Shown one piece after another: positions 38,057 through 46,802 of a DNA stretch of 64,000 bases; position 1 is the first letter of the stretch; each line of letters starts with the position of its first letter. The position numbers and the translations under genes were made by a program. The notes beneath the pieces are model-generated. The model ran no database searches and was not told where the DNA came from. It was given only the letters and a program-made list of their open reading frames with translations. The stretch is from NCBI GenBank assembly GCA_003339415.1, contig PDHQ01000001.1, positions 492,275 to 556,274 of the forward strand, given 5' to 3'. This stretch comes from Ophiocordyceps camponoti-saundersi (nom. inval.). Lineage: Eukaryota; Ascomycota; Sordariomycetes; Hypocreales; Ophiocordycipitaceae.

Positions 38057-39103
38057 ATGCGCTCTCCTCTTCTTCTCTGCGCGGCTGTCATTCTGCCTCA
38101 GTCGGTCACGCCCGTAGCCGCCTTCTACATACCGTTCCTATCATCCTTCTTCCCTACGGACAAAGACCCCTTGGCCACCGGTCCGAACCAGTTTCGAAGG
38201 CCCGGGATTCACGACTGTACTGCTCCGTTCAGAAAACAGCCCCTTGAACCAACTGACCTCAACCGCTGACCTGTATCCCTCACAGCTAGAGGTCCTTGCC
38301 CCGGCTTAAACGCCCTCGCCAATCACGGCTACATCAACCGTACAGGTCGCTACATCAACTTCAACGAGGCCATCAACGGATGCTTCCTCGGCCTAGGCAC
38401 CACCCACGAGGTCTGCGGTCTATCCGCCCACAACGTGATCAACCTCGACCCCAAAGACGCCTACTTCGACCTCGAGCATCTAAGCAGACACAAGATGCCG
38501 ATAGAGCACGACGTTAGCTTATCCCGAGAAGACATAGCTCTCGGCAACAACAACGTCTTCAACCCCAAAATATGGGCCTCTACAATGGTCGAGCTGTCCA
38601 AGTCGAATTACGTGACGGCAGAGTCTCTCGGCAAGGCCCGGGCCAGACGAGTCGACGAGCAGCGGAGGAAGAACCCCAAGCTCGACTACGACGACATGGC
38701 GGCCGAGCTTGGCGGTGTCGAGGCCGCCATGCTGCTCACCTCCCTCGGCGCGGGCTACGATCACAAGCCCAAACTCGCCTGGGTCCGCTGTCTGTTCGAG
38801 CAGGAGAGGTTACCCACGCATCTTGGCTGGCGGCCGTTTCCGGCTAGCAATAACCTCTTGACGACGATTGGGGTCGCGACAAACGCGTTGAAGGCCCAGT
38901 ATAACGTCCCGTTTAAGCTCAAGGAGAAGCTATACGGTCCCGTAACGGTAAGAGAGAATGGGTGCTTGTGGAAATGGGTGATTCGTTGCTGACGATGGCG
39001 TCTTTAGGAGTTGGTTTTGATGTTTCTTTCGAAAAAGGGGCAGAAGCAGTATCTGGACGCGGTGGGCAAAATTGATAGTGAGATTCATGGGAATTACGCA
39101 TGA
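38057..39103 (+). CDS. secreted heme-thiolate chloroperoxidase/peroxygenase
   Basis: Exons 38057-38216, 38286-38947 and 39008-39103 (305 aa). A signal peptide covers about residues 1-22. The heme-thiolate signature RGPCPGLNALANHGY is assembled across intron 1; the Cys in PCP (about residue 58) is the expected axial ligand. The metal/acid-base motif Glu-His-Asp followed by VSLSRED (about 127-135) is intact. Also present: NGCFLGLGTTHEVCGLSAHN and LGNNNVFNP. The family (PF01328) uses H2O2 to halogenate or oxygenate organic substrates outside the cell. The third exon supplies ELVLMFLSKKGQKQYLDAVGKI. Substrate is unknown; in this setting it could modify host molecules, which is inference. Confidence 0.9.
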
Positions 39104-40314
39104 GCCCGAAGCAGCAGTGGGCGGTCATGACACGCGTGATTCTTCACGAATCTATGTATGTAAATGCGGAGCCGAGTTGCAAACGGCAAGGGTACTGAGT
39201 CTATTGCCAGATCCTGCCCGTCTGTGAGCTACGCTGGAATGAATGATTGGGTCGGCCTTGGAAGGGATGAAGCAGATTTAAGCTTAAGTAGACTTCAACT
39301 GCTGGCTCAATGCTGTGGCTTTCTCATCTGCTTTGACTATATATCTATACGTTGTATCAAATACAAGTATGACTTGAGAGAACAAGCCTGATGATACTCT
39401 CTGCGATTTTCAATGAACAAAGTTGCCAGCCTGTATGTATAGATATCGTCAGTACCTAAGTAAGACGTGTAAGAAGAGATTTAGACAAGAGAATCTTTAC
39501 ATACTCCCCCCCTTCCACTACTCTCCTTGTCCTGTATCCCGTCTCCCGATTCCGCCCTGTAGCCAACTCTTTAACTACATACATCCATGAAGATGGAGCG
39601 TCAACCCCCAGCTGTATCCTCTCATCTCCTTTTCCGGCTGGCAGTGGCCAGACAGTTTGATCACCGTTTCTTCTCCCACCTCAACTGTTTGCGTCACCTT
39701 GGTGGACACGATGGTGGATTTCTCCGTCGAGATAAAGGCGGGCCTTCGTAAACATGTGGAAAGTCTCGGCACTGAGAGCTTGGCATAACAAGCTTTTTCG
39801 TCCCCCTTTCCACGTGCTCTGCCTTTATACCACGATGCCTCGTATTCACTCCCACCACGTGCCCTCTACCCTGATACTCTCCGTATTGAGAGGACACGAC
39901 GTATCGGTCAAGCAAATCCTTACAGTGAGGATGAAAGAGCCATAAAGCGGAAGCCTCTCTTGTCAACGAATGACTGATGATATGTACTATGTAGTATGGG
40001 TTTACACAAACAGGGGCCAACCCTGGATCAGGCACGTACATACATACATACAAGGATATCTATAGATACATATTCGGACATTTTGTTCGCTCAACCCCGG
40101 GTTTTCGGCCTTCTCCGTAGATAGTAATAAGCCCTTCGTCAAGATTCTCTCACAATGACCTCCTCTAATCATGATGCTTAATGTGCTGGACTACCTAGAC
40201 TGATACGAGCTATATAAAGAGTTGCCATTCATTGCATACCGGTTGTGGGAAGTCGTTTCTGCATCCTTGCCCATCATCTCATCTTTGACCATCAGTCTTC
40301 CTCTTCACGCCACC
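39104..40314. other. 1.2-kb intergenic region before paralog cluster
   Basis: No gene supported. It contains CATACATA runs (about 40036-40052) and AT-rich stretches. The promoter of the first cluster gene, with a TATA box, is at the 3' end. Confidence 0.5.
40211..40218 (+). promoter_or_regulatory. TATA box of cluster paralog 1
   Basis: TATATAAA lies about 100 bp before the ATG at 40315. Confidence 0.55.
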
Positions 40315-40884
40315 ATGAGAATCACGACCATCATCCCCGTGCTGGCGGCTCTTACTGGGCTGGCTATTTCCAGTCCGTCGCCAGGAAATGGTTTGTCCTT
40401 CTTTGGGAAAGGTCAAAGCCAGCAAAGTGAAGCGCCACAAGACAGACCAAGCCTTCCTTCTACCAGCGGTCGATCATCCACTCCAGGACTTGTTGGACCT
40501 CTAAGCTTGGACGAAAAACTGTCGATGATCGACACAGAAAAGGCCTTGTACGAAAGAAGGGTCAGGGTGAAGCTGATTATACTAAAGGAAACGATTGATA
40601 AACTCTGCGAGTCCTGCACAATGGGATCCACGGACGAGGCAGATGTCCTGGTTAAGGCCTCTCAGGATTTCCAGCACGCACAGCAGATGATCAAGGACCT
40701 CAACTACAAGTTTGTCGAGGTGACGGGCAGACATGCCTTCCAGAAGATCACTGGCATGGTGCAATCAGCCGCTTCCCAGTGCCGTGCTTTTTGTACAGGA
40801 GCCAGTTCGAGTGGAGGGAGGAAGCAGAGTCTGAGAAGCAGATACGGAGTGGGTGGAAAGAGGAGACCTCAGCGGGATTATTGA
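40315..40884 (+). CDS. small secreted protein, cluster paralog 1
   Basis: Single exon, 189 aa. The signal peptide MRITTIIPVLAALTGLAISS matches those of the next three genes (pattern M-K/R-I-x2-x2-P-V-I/L-A-A-L-T-G-x-A). The mature protein begins SPSPGNGLSFFGKG, then a Ser/Pro-rich linker, then a helical segment containing a CESC pair and a CRAFC pair (four cysteines), and a basic Arg/Lys/Gly-rich tail. No known domain is recognised. The preserved signal peptide with a diverged mature part is what rapidly evolving effector families look like; a role in host interaction is inference. Preferred ATG context is CACCATGAG. Confidence 0.75.
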   Translation: MRITTIIPVLAALTGLAISSPSPGNGLSFFGKGQSQQSEAPQDRPSLPSTSGRSSTPGLVGPLSLDEKLSMIDTEKALYERRVRVKLIILKETIDKLCESCTMGSTDEADVLVKASQDFQHAQQMIKDLNYKFVEVTGRHAFQKITGMVQSAASQCRAFCTGASSSGGRKQSLRSRYGVGGKRRPQRDY

Positions 40885-41504
40885 GAAGGCGGCCCTTTGT
40901 TGATCTGAATATTGTAGAATGAATGCTACAGCTACCATCAAGTACGGTAAGGCTGATGTAGCCACGTCATGTTACATACATGCGAACTGTATGTTGGAAT
41001 ATGCCCAACTCCGTTATGGAAGGGGGCAATGATAGATGGATAGGTAGGTAGATGGATTGTACGGGATATACAACATAGACTTTGTGCAGGGACTTACTCC
41101 GTTCATCAGTTTGTAACGAAAGATGTCTGCTTTCGGAGATGGTGCGTTGTAGAACTATGTATGTATACGGTGACAGGGATTCCCCAGTATCCTTATATAC
41201 TAGGTATGTACTATATATGTATGGATGATCCCTGAAAAGGATGAATCCTCCTCGGCTCCTCTTTTTGTATCCAGAGTTTGAACGGATAGAGTAAAGAGTG
41301 AAATCAAAACCCTCGTAAAATCTTGATACGTATGTAAGACGGTAAGGCCTTTAGGACATCCGTTATAAAAAGAAAATCTCGACTCCTTACCCTTTGCTGC
41401 TTCATCTTACTCTTGTTACCGTCTTGCCTTGATATACATAAGGCTTTGCCTGTTCTATCTCCCCTGTTATATCATCTACATATACTATCACTGTCTCCGC
41501 CAAT
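40885..41504. promoter_or_regulatory. promoter region of paralog 2 with duplicated block
   Basis: Contains a block at about 41127-41346 that is clearly similar to 42425-42628 upstream of paralog 3: CTGCTTTCGGAGATGG, GTGCGTTGT, ACGGTGACA, CATCCTTATA, GGATGAATCCTCCTCG, AACCCTCGT and GTAAGACGGTA occur in the same order in both. Confidence 0.75.
41363..41370 (+). promoter_or_regulatory. TATA-like element of cluster paralog 2
   Basis: TTATAAAA lies about 135-142 bp before the ATG at 41505, just after the duplicated promoter block. Confidence 0.45.
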
Positions 41505-42065
41505 ATGAAGATCACAGTACTTGTTCCCGTCATTGCTGCTCTCACCGGACCGACTATAGCCAAGCCGCCGCCGTTAAGCGGAGAAGGTCTAACGTGGCAC
41601 AAAGAAGTGACACAACAACCTCATCGGGCATCTCCACTACCTTTGCTAGATGGAGAGAGCAACAGAGCAGTCCCTTCTCCACGGCCGGCCCCTTTTACAC
41701 CACTTCCAACTCCCTCGGCTCCCGATTTCGAAAATGAAGAGAAGAAAGATGATGATGACAACTATGTGGAGCGTGAGCTGATGCTGCTGCGTGCCCGGGT
41801 CGAGTTGGAAAGATGCCGCCAGAACGCCCAACGAGGAAAAAAAGAAGATGGCAATCACTCTCAGGAATCCGCGGCGGATACGGTCGCAGGAGATGCGATT
41901 GATAACGATCCGGTCGGTTTCACGGGGAGCACTCACTCACTGCAAAGCGACACGGCATGTACGTCCAGCTGCTTGGACGGGCTGAGCGAGTGCTTCCAAG
42001 GAGCCTTTGAATCCTCCTGCCTTTGCCTTGGTGCCGTCATGGAAGTATGCGGCGATGATGATTAG
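41505..42065 (+). CDS. small secreted protein, cluster paralog 2
   Basis: Single exon, 186 aa. The signal peptide MKITVLVPVIAALTGPTIA is nearly the same as in paralogs 1 and 3. A Pro/Ser-rich segment follows, then an acidic KKDDDDNY stretch, a predicted charged helix (VERELMLLRARVELERC) and a C-terminal cysteine cluster: CTSSCLDGLSECFQG...CLCLGAVMEVC, with seven cysteines in about 40 residues, reminiscent of a compact disulfide-linked or CFEM-like tail although spacing does not match CFEM well. No homology to the mature part of the neighbours is visible beyond composition. Candidate effector. Confidence 0.75.
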   Translation: MKITVLVPVIAALTGPTIAKPPPLSGEGLTWHKEVTQQPHRASPLPLLDGESNRAVPSPRPAPFTPLPTPSAPDFENEEKKDDDDNYVERELMLLRARVELERCRQNAQRGKKEDGNHSQESAADTVAGDAIDNDPVGFTGSTHSLQSDTACTSSCLDGLSECFQGAFESSCLCLGAVMEVCGDDD

Positions 42066-42834
42066 CCTGAGGCACAGAAAGGGTGTTGAAGAGGTAGTTG
42101 CTCTGTTGATCTTGATAGATGTCTACAGTTGGATCTTATGAGGTGACTACAGTGGAAATGAACGACTGTAGTTCTTTGTCATATCATCATATGGCAGTTC
42201 TTCTAGTATCTAGGTAGAGTTTCTCAACGTACATATATATATTGTGTCCCTCCCGGTGAGGCTGGTTCAGTTGTGCCGTGTCACACGCAGACGGATTTGC
42301 TCAACTCCCCTTTCACGGGGCAATGAAGGATGAATAGACATTTTTCGTATGTACGTACATACAAGCTTTTTACAGGGGTTTTATACATACATTGTATGTA
42401 TCCGCACACACTCCGTAAACTCTCCTGCTTTCGGAGATGGCATGTGCGTTGTGAACACGGTGACATGGGTCCCCCGGCATCCTTATACATACATACTATC
42501 TACCTACGTACATACTATATATAACCCTGAAAGGGATGAATCCTCCTCGTCTCCTCTTCCGGGGTGATTGTACGGATAAAGTATAGATTAAGATTAAACC
42601 CTCGTGATGTCTCCATGCGTAAGACGGTAGAGAGATGTCATCTGATAATCATCTTCATAGTACAGCTCATACTATCGATTCACTTGGCCGAGCATGAGGT
42701 ATATACATATAATAGGTTCCCACAGCTCTACCAGTTGTCAGCAAAACAAACATTTCATTCTCCTCTCACTCATCAGCTCCTTGCCTCAACTCAAAGCTTT
42801 GTTGTCCATCTCCCCAATCACTTGCTCCGCCAAC
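42066..42834. promoter_or_regulatory. promoter region of paralog 3 with duplicated block
   Basis: Holds the second copy of the promoter block (about 42425-42628) and an upstream GATTTGCTCAACTC element (about 42294) that recurs near 43587 before paralog 4. CATA runs are interspersed. No gene seen. Confidence 0.7.
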
Positions 42835-43194
42835 ATGAAGATCTCAGTCCTTGTTCCCGTCATCGCTACCGTTACCGGCCTTGCTGCAGCGAGTCCGCAG
42901 CCGATCGGAGGTTACGGCCGCCCAGTTCCAGGGAATTCCTTCTCCGGCCGCGGACGTAACCAGCAAGCTTCAACACGTGCAAGCCGCGATTGGAGAGCGC
43001 AAGCCTGGAACAACCAGCAAGAACTCGACAATACCAGGAACCTTCTCGAAGAGTTGGATCAAAAGATAAAGGCTTATCCGGCACGTCCAAGTCGCGCATC
43101 TACAATGACTTCGTGGATGATTAGAGACAAGATAAATCAAGAAGAACTCCAAAATACCAGAGCCCTTCTCGAACAGATGGACGTGAAGGCTTAA
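42835..43194 (+). CDS. small secreted protein, cluster paralog 3
   Basis: Single exon, 119 aa. The signal peptide MKISVLVPVIATVTGLAAA is followed by SPQPIGGYGRP, a Gly/Arg/Asn-rich linker and two copies of a helical segment: QQELDNTRNLLEELDQKIK and QEELQNTRALLEQMDVK, about 46 residues apart. There are no cysteines in the mature part, unlike paralogs 1 and 2. The duplicated QEL(D/Q)NTR(N/A)LLE block indicates internal duplication, and the stop soon after the second block may reflect truncation. Similarity to the family rests on the signal peptide and the promoter. Confidence 0.7.
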   Translation: MKISVLVPVIATVTGLAAASPQPIGGYGRPVPGNSFSGRGRNQQASTRASRDWRAQAWNNQQELDNTRNLLEELDQKIKAYPARPSRASTMTSWMIRDKINQEELQNTRALLEQMDVKA

Positions 43195-44080
43195 GGTCCC
43201 CAAGCCTCGACGACCTCTAGCAGCAATTCTAAAGGAGTCGCTGCTGAAATCAAGACTCGGGAAGAGGATGTCTTTTTTGGCGGCACTGCTTGTGAGATGG
43301 ACGAGGGACCGACTTCCGTGCCCTTAGAACACAGACACGGAAGAGACCCAGATACATACATAGCCTCGTCAAACTCGTAGAATGAACGCAGTATCTATAC
43401 GTACCATCGCTCGTTCTCAAGAGGAAGTTGAACTTTGTAAGGTAGTAGCATGTGTCTAGCTAGAGAGTCACAGCCATTCGACTGTATTGCTCGGTCAATT
43501 TACGAGTGCTTCTGCTCCGTTGCTGTTTGTTACACTCCGAGCTCAGCCTCTAAGCCATCGGATAACAGGGGACACCCCTGGTAAGGCTGATTTGCTCAAC
43601 TCTATCTACGCAACCGAGTTTCTGGAGAACGATGGTTTTTTCTTTTCTTCGTATAAAACCTTTTTCACAGGGATTGACGAACGAGCTTCTTCGAAGGATG
43701 GGGAGAGTATCAATGCGCCGTCCTGCTTCCGAAGAGGGTGCCTTTCACAGTAGCATGGGTACCCCAACAGCCTCCAAGGGCACCCCGAACTGTTCTCTTC
43801 GCCTGTTCCGAAACGTCGAAGGGCTGACCCTGTAACTCAACTCATCGCAAGACGGGTGGAAAGAGTCATGTTCTGAAATTTTCTTCTTCTCATTACGTAG
43901 GGCCTCGACAGTATAGCCTCAACTTGGGCGAGATACGAGTTTAAAATGTCCCGTCGCAGCTGCTGTTGCCAGCAACTATCTGATTCTCTCTCTCTCACGT
44001 ATCATATCCTGCCCCGAACAAAGGCTTCTCCACCCTATCATCCCATCTCTGAATACTGTTAATCTTCCCCATACAAAACC
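43195..44080. other. intergenic region before paralog 4
   Basis: No gene supported. It contains GTAGAATGAACGC at about 43377 (similar to GTAGAATGAATGC after paralog 1 at about 40914), GATTTGCTCAACTC near 43587 and a TATAAAA at 43652-43658. These suggest an older duplicate of the same intergenic unit. Confidence 0.55.
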
Positions 44081-44938
44081 ATGAGAGTTGCAGCAACTAT
44101 CCCGCTGCTCGCTGCTCTTACCGGGCTTGCGTTGGCCAGTCCGCGGCAGGACGGAGAGATTGCCCGCCGAGGTCTGGGGAATTGGTTGTCCGGCGCCAGA
44201 AGTCGCAGCCGGCAACGAGGAGGAGGTGCCGGAGCGGCCAATGCGCGACAACCTGAACAACAACAAGGGGACAATTTGTCGGCCCCTTCATGGGTTTGGA
44301 CAAGCGGTAATGGTGAAGAATCACCTGAAGAGTATAATAAGAGATTGAGCCAGCTTCTCAACAGCGGACCTCAACAGGAGGATATAAGACCCCAACAGGA
44401 GGACGTGAGACCTCAACAGAAGGACGTGAGACCTCAACAGAAGGACGTGAGACCTCAACAGAAGGACGTGAGATCTCAGCAAAAGGGCATGAGACCCCAG
44501 CAGAAGGACGTGAGACCCCAGCAGAAGGAAATGGTTGAATCTCAAGAGGAAAGATTGATGAAATCTTTACATTTCAAGATAATGGCCCTGGAGAACCAAA
44601 AACGCCATGAGATAAACAGGATCAAACATGTCACCAAGAGAATGGGAGACATCTACGACAGCTTCAGCCCGATCGACCAAAGGAAGATTACAGATTACAT
44701 CAACCTCTTTAGAATTCACGAGGATGCAATGTCACAAGTCGATCGTCTTAGATCGCAGACAGATGCCTTGACGTCGGAACATTTCACCTTGTGTGAGAAC
44801 ATCCGTCGATCAAGTAAGGTTGAGTGCCATCTTGAGTCCGACGAGGACGACAACAAATCTGAGACGCAGACGCGAAGGAGGCCGATAAAATATAGACGGG
44901 GTCACTCTCCTGGTCTTGGGAAATACGCAGCATCTTGA
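44081..44938 (+). CDS. secreted protein with heptapeptide repeats, cluster paralog 4
   Basis: Single exon, 285 aa. The signal peptide MRVAATIPLLAALTGLALA belongs to the same family as the three genes upstream. The mature part opens with an Arg/Gly/Gln-rich linker, then eight tandem copies of a seven-residue unit (consensus Pro-Gln-Gln-Lys-Asp-Val-Arg), then a long predicted coiled-coil/helical region (about residues 150-250) and a basic tail. Only two cysteines occur, near the end of the helical region. Repeat units alternate charge and could expand or contract by 21 bp. No known domain. Secretion is well supported; function is unknown. Confidence 0.75.
   Translation: MRVAATIPLLAALTGLALASPRQDGEIARRGLGNWLSGARSRSRQRGGGAGAANARQPEQQQGDNLSAPSWVWTSGNGEESPEEYNKRLSQLLNSGPQQEDIRPQQEDVRPQQKDVRPQQKDVRPQQKDVRSQQKGMRPQQKDVRPQQKEMVESQEERLMKSLHFKIMALENQKRHEINRIKHVTKRMGDIYDSFSPIDQRKITDYINLFRIHEDAMSQVDRLRSQTDALTSEHFTLCENIRRSSKVECHLESDEDDNKSETQTRRRPIKYRRGHSPGLGKYAAS
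44369..44536 (+). repeat. 21-bp coding minisatellite, eight copies
   Basis: Eight in-frame 21-bp units, core CCTCAACAGAAGGACGTGAG, encode PQQEDIR, PQQEDVR, PQQKDVR three times, SQQKGMR, PQQKDVR and PQQKEMV. The three central units are identical at DNA level, indicating recent expansion. Confidence 0.95.
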
Positions 44939-45251
44939 GCTTGATTTAAACCAGGGTAGCCGGTTAGGACTTGGGGAGGGATAGTTTTATATTCACTTGA
45001 CTATATACATCTTAATACAATCCATGCGTGTGTGTGGAATGAGCTCGTGACCAAGGGGGCAGAAAGGAAGGTTACAAGGGGCTTCTTCTATATATATATA
45101 TATATATATATATCACGAAAACGTTGACGATAGTTGGCTATCCCCGTTCACTTCGCTCCTTTTCCTTCCGGCCTTTCCGTTCCTGTTCCTCTTCTTCGAC
45201 ATCAAGTCTTGACAATGTCCCATGTCTAACACAAGCAAATACCTAACACGC
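44939..45251. other. short convergent intergenic region with TA tract
   Basis: 313 bp between convergent genes. It contains a (TA)n run at about 45086-45112. No gene seen. Confidence 0.6.
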
Positions 45252-46802
45252 CTACAACCCCATCGTCTTCTCAGCCTCCACAAGAGCCTGTTCAAAAGCT
45301 ACCTTCAGTGCCCGCTCCAAAGCCGGTCCAACAGAGTCAAGCGCCCACTTAAGATCAGCATCACGCGGGTAGAGAACATGCCGCCTGCCTATCAAAGGTC
45401 CTCCCATAGCCTCTGCTACGCCCTCGGCCGCGCCCCCAGCATCTAGCATCGCCGCGGGAGGAGACGGCACGGCTTCCAGCAGGATTCGCGTGGCCATTGC
45501 CTCGTCCACTTCGGCGACGACGGCTGCCACCTCCGCCGTCGACACGGCAACGGCTTCCTCTGCCGCGAGAATCGGAAGTGTCTCAGATGCGGCCACGGCT
45601 CCGGCTCCGACTCCGGCTCCGATCCCGGCTCCGGCTCCGGCGGCTCCGGCCGTTCCGCCTATTGCCCCGTCAACGACCAACTTGGTAGCAAAAGCTGCGG
45701 CGCCCAAAGTGCCGATGGTCGCCGCAGCGAGTCCGAAAGCCGTGCCCAGCCAAGATCCGCCCTCGGTGTTCTCCGAGAGCTTCTGCACACTGTTGACCGC
45801 CTTGGCCTGCGCCGTCTTCTGAGCCTCTGCTGTCCTCTGCGCTTCCTCACCCGTCGTCGTGTTGGCGTCTTCTTCGTCGGGCTTGTGCATCTTTGAAGGT
45901 GGTTCGCCGTCGCTGTTTTGCGTCGTGGACCTTGATTTCCTGTCCTGCGGGCAGTCGGTTGCGGACGGCGCGCAGGCTTCTTCTTCCTTGGTGCCCGGGA
46001 CTGGAAAACTGAGAGGGAACTTGCCGGTCCAGCCGACGACGTGGCCGACTTTGTCCATGAACTCGACGGCTTCCGCTGCCGACTGAAAGTCTTGCATCGG
46101 GCTGTTTGTAAGGTCGACACGAGAATACCTTTCCGGCGTGTAGATGCCTTCGTTTCTCTCGATATGGTCCATAATGTCCAATGGCTTCTGCGATTCTTGC
46201 CCTTCTATGGCTTCGTTCCCTGCCAAAGGGTAGCGTAGCTTTATGTACTGGTCCGTCTTTATCCATCCCACAACCTGGGACACTGGGATGCCGCCAAGTG
46301 CCACACACTCTTTGTCCACGTTGTACTCCTCGGTGTTGACACTATTCACATCGATGATGTTGGGCGTGGGGTCTATGACGTATATCCAGCCGCTCTCGCC
46401 GTACTCCTTCGAATGCTCGGCCGCATATGATGTTGAGACGAAGGCAGTTCTCCAAGTATTGGACGAAGTTGTAGACGTTGATCCGTCGGACAGCTCGTCT
46501 TCGCTACCTGACTCCGGATGGCCCACCATGTGATGGTTGATGTTGAAAGCCTCGTCGTCGTTTTCGTACCCGTCCTCTACCGGTTGAAAGCCGCCGCTGG
46601 CGATGATTTCCTCGGGACTTCTGCTATCTCCGCGGTAGAGAAACCTCTTTGGAAAAGGTTTGAATGAGTCCACAGGCGAAGGCAGCTGTTCCCCTCGCCG
46701 ACTGAGCGGATGCCGGGAGACAAGGGCGTCGTTGGAGCCCAGCCAGCAGAGCCAGAAGAAGAAGGCGAAAGAGATCCACTGGGGCATTTCCATGGTAGTC
46801 AA
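45252..46802 (-). CDS. secreted heat-labile-enterotoxin-A-like ADP-ribosyltransferase
   Basis: Single exon, 516 aa; signal peptide about residues 1-26. The N-terminal domain matches the enterotoxin alpha family (PF01375): YRGD (Arg57, NAD-binding Arg), a FNINHHMVGHPES segment, FVSTSYAAEHSKEYG (STS at 123-125) and WIYVIDPTPNIIDVN. The stretch aligned with the catalytic biglutamate reads Asp163-Lys-Glu165 before ALGGIP; the second (catalytic) Glu is present and the first position is Asp. Bacterial relatives ADP-ribosylate host G proteins; hypocrealean fungi carry many diverse copies thought to act on hosts. The middle is acidic and disordered; residues about 350-430 are an Ala/Gly-rich hydrophobic stretch that could insert in membranes. 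No B-subunit-like partner is visible. Whether it is active is unknown. Confidence 0.85.
   Translation of the reverse strand: MTTMEMPQWISFAFFFWLCWLGSNDALVSRHPLSRRGEQLPSPVDSFKPFPKRFLYRGDSRSPEEIIASGGFQPVEDGYENDDEAFNINHHMVGHPESGSEDELSDGSTSTTSSNTWRTAFVSTSYAAEHSKEYGESGWIYVIDPTPNIIDVNSVNTEEYNVDKECVALGGIPVSQVVGWIKTDQYIKLRYPLAGNEAIEGQESQKPLDIMDHIERNEGIYTPERYSRVDLTNSPMQDFQSAAEAVEFMDKVGHVVGWTGKFPLSFPVPGTKEEEACAPSATDCPQDRKSRSTTQNSDGEPPSKMHKPDEEDANTTTGEEAQRTAEAQKTAQAKAVNSVQKLSENTEGGSWLGTAFGLAAATIGTLGAAAFATKLVVDGAIGGTAGAAGAGAGIGAGVGAGAVAASETLPILAAEEAVAVSTAEVAAVVAEVDEAMATRILLEAVPSPPAAMLDAGGAAEGVAEAMGGPLIGRRHVLYPRDADLKWALDSVGPALERALKVAFEQALVEAEKTMGL

Noticed and set aside
41940..42060. C-terminal cysteine cluster of paralog 2 considered as a CFEM domain
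   Set aside because: Only seven cysteines and spacing does not follow the eight-Cys CFEM pattern.
45490..46533. Plus-strand and alternate minus frames inside the enterotoxin-like gene
   Set aside because: Shadows of a GC-rich coding sequence.
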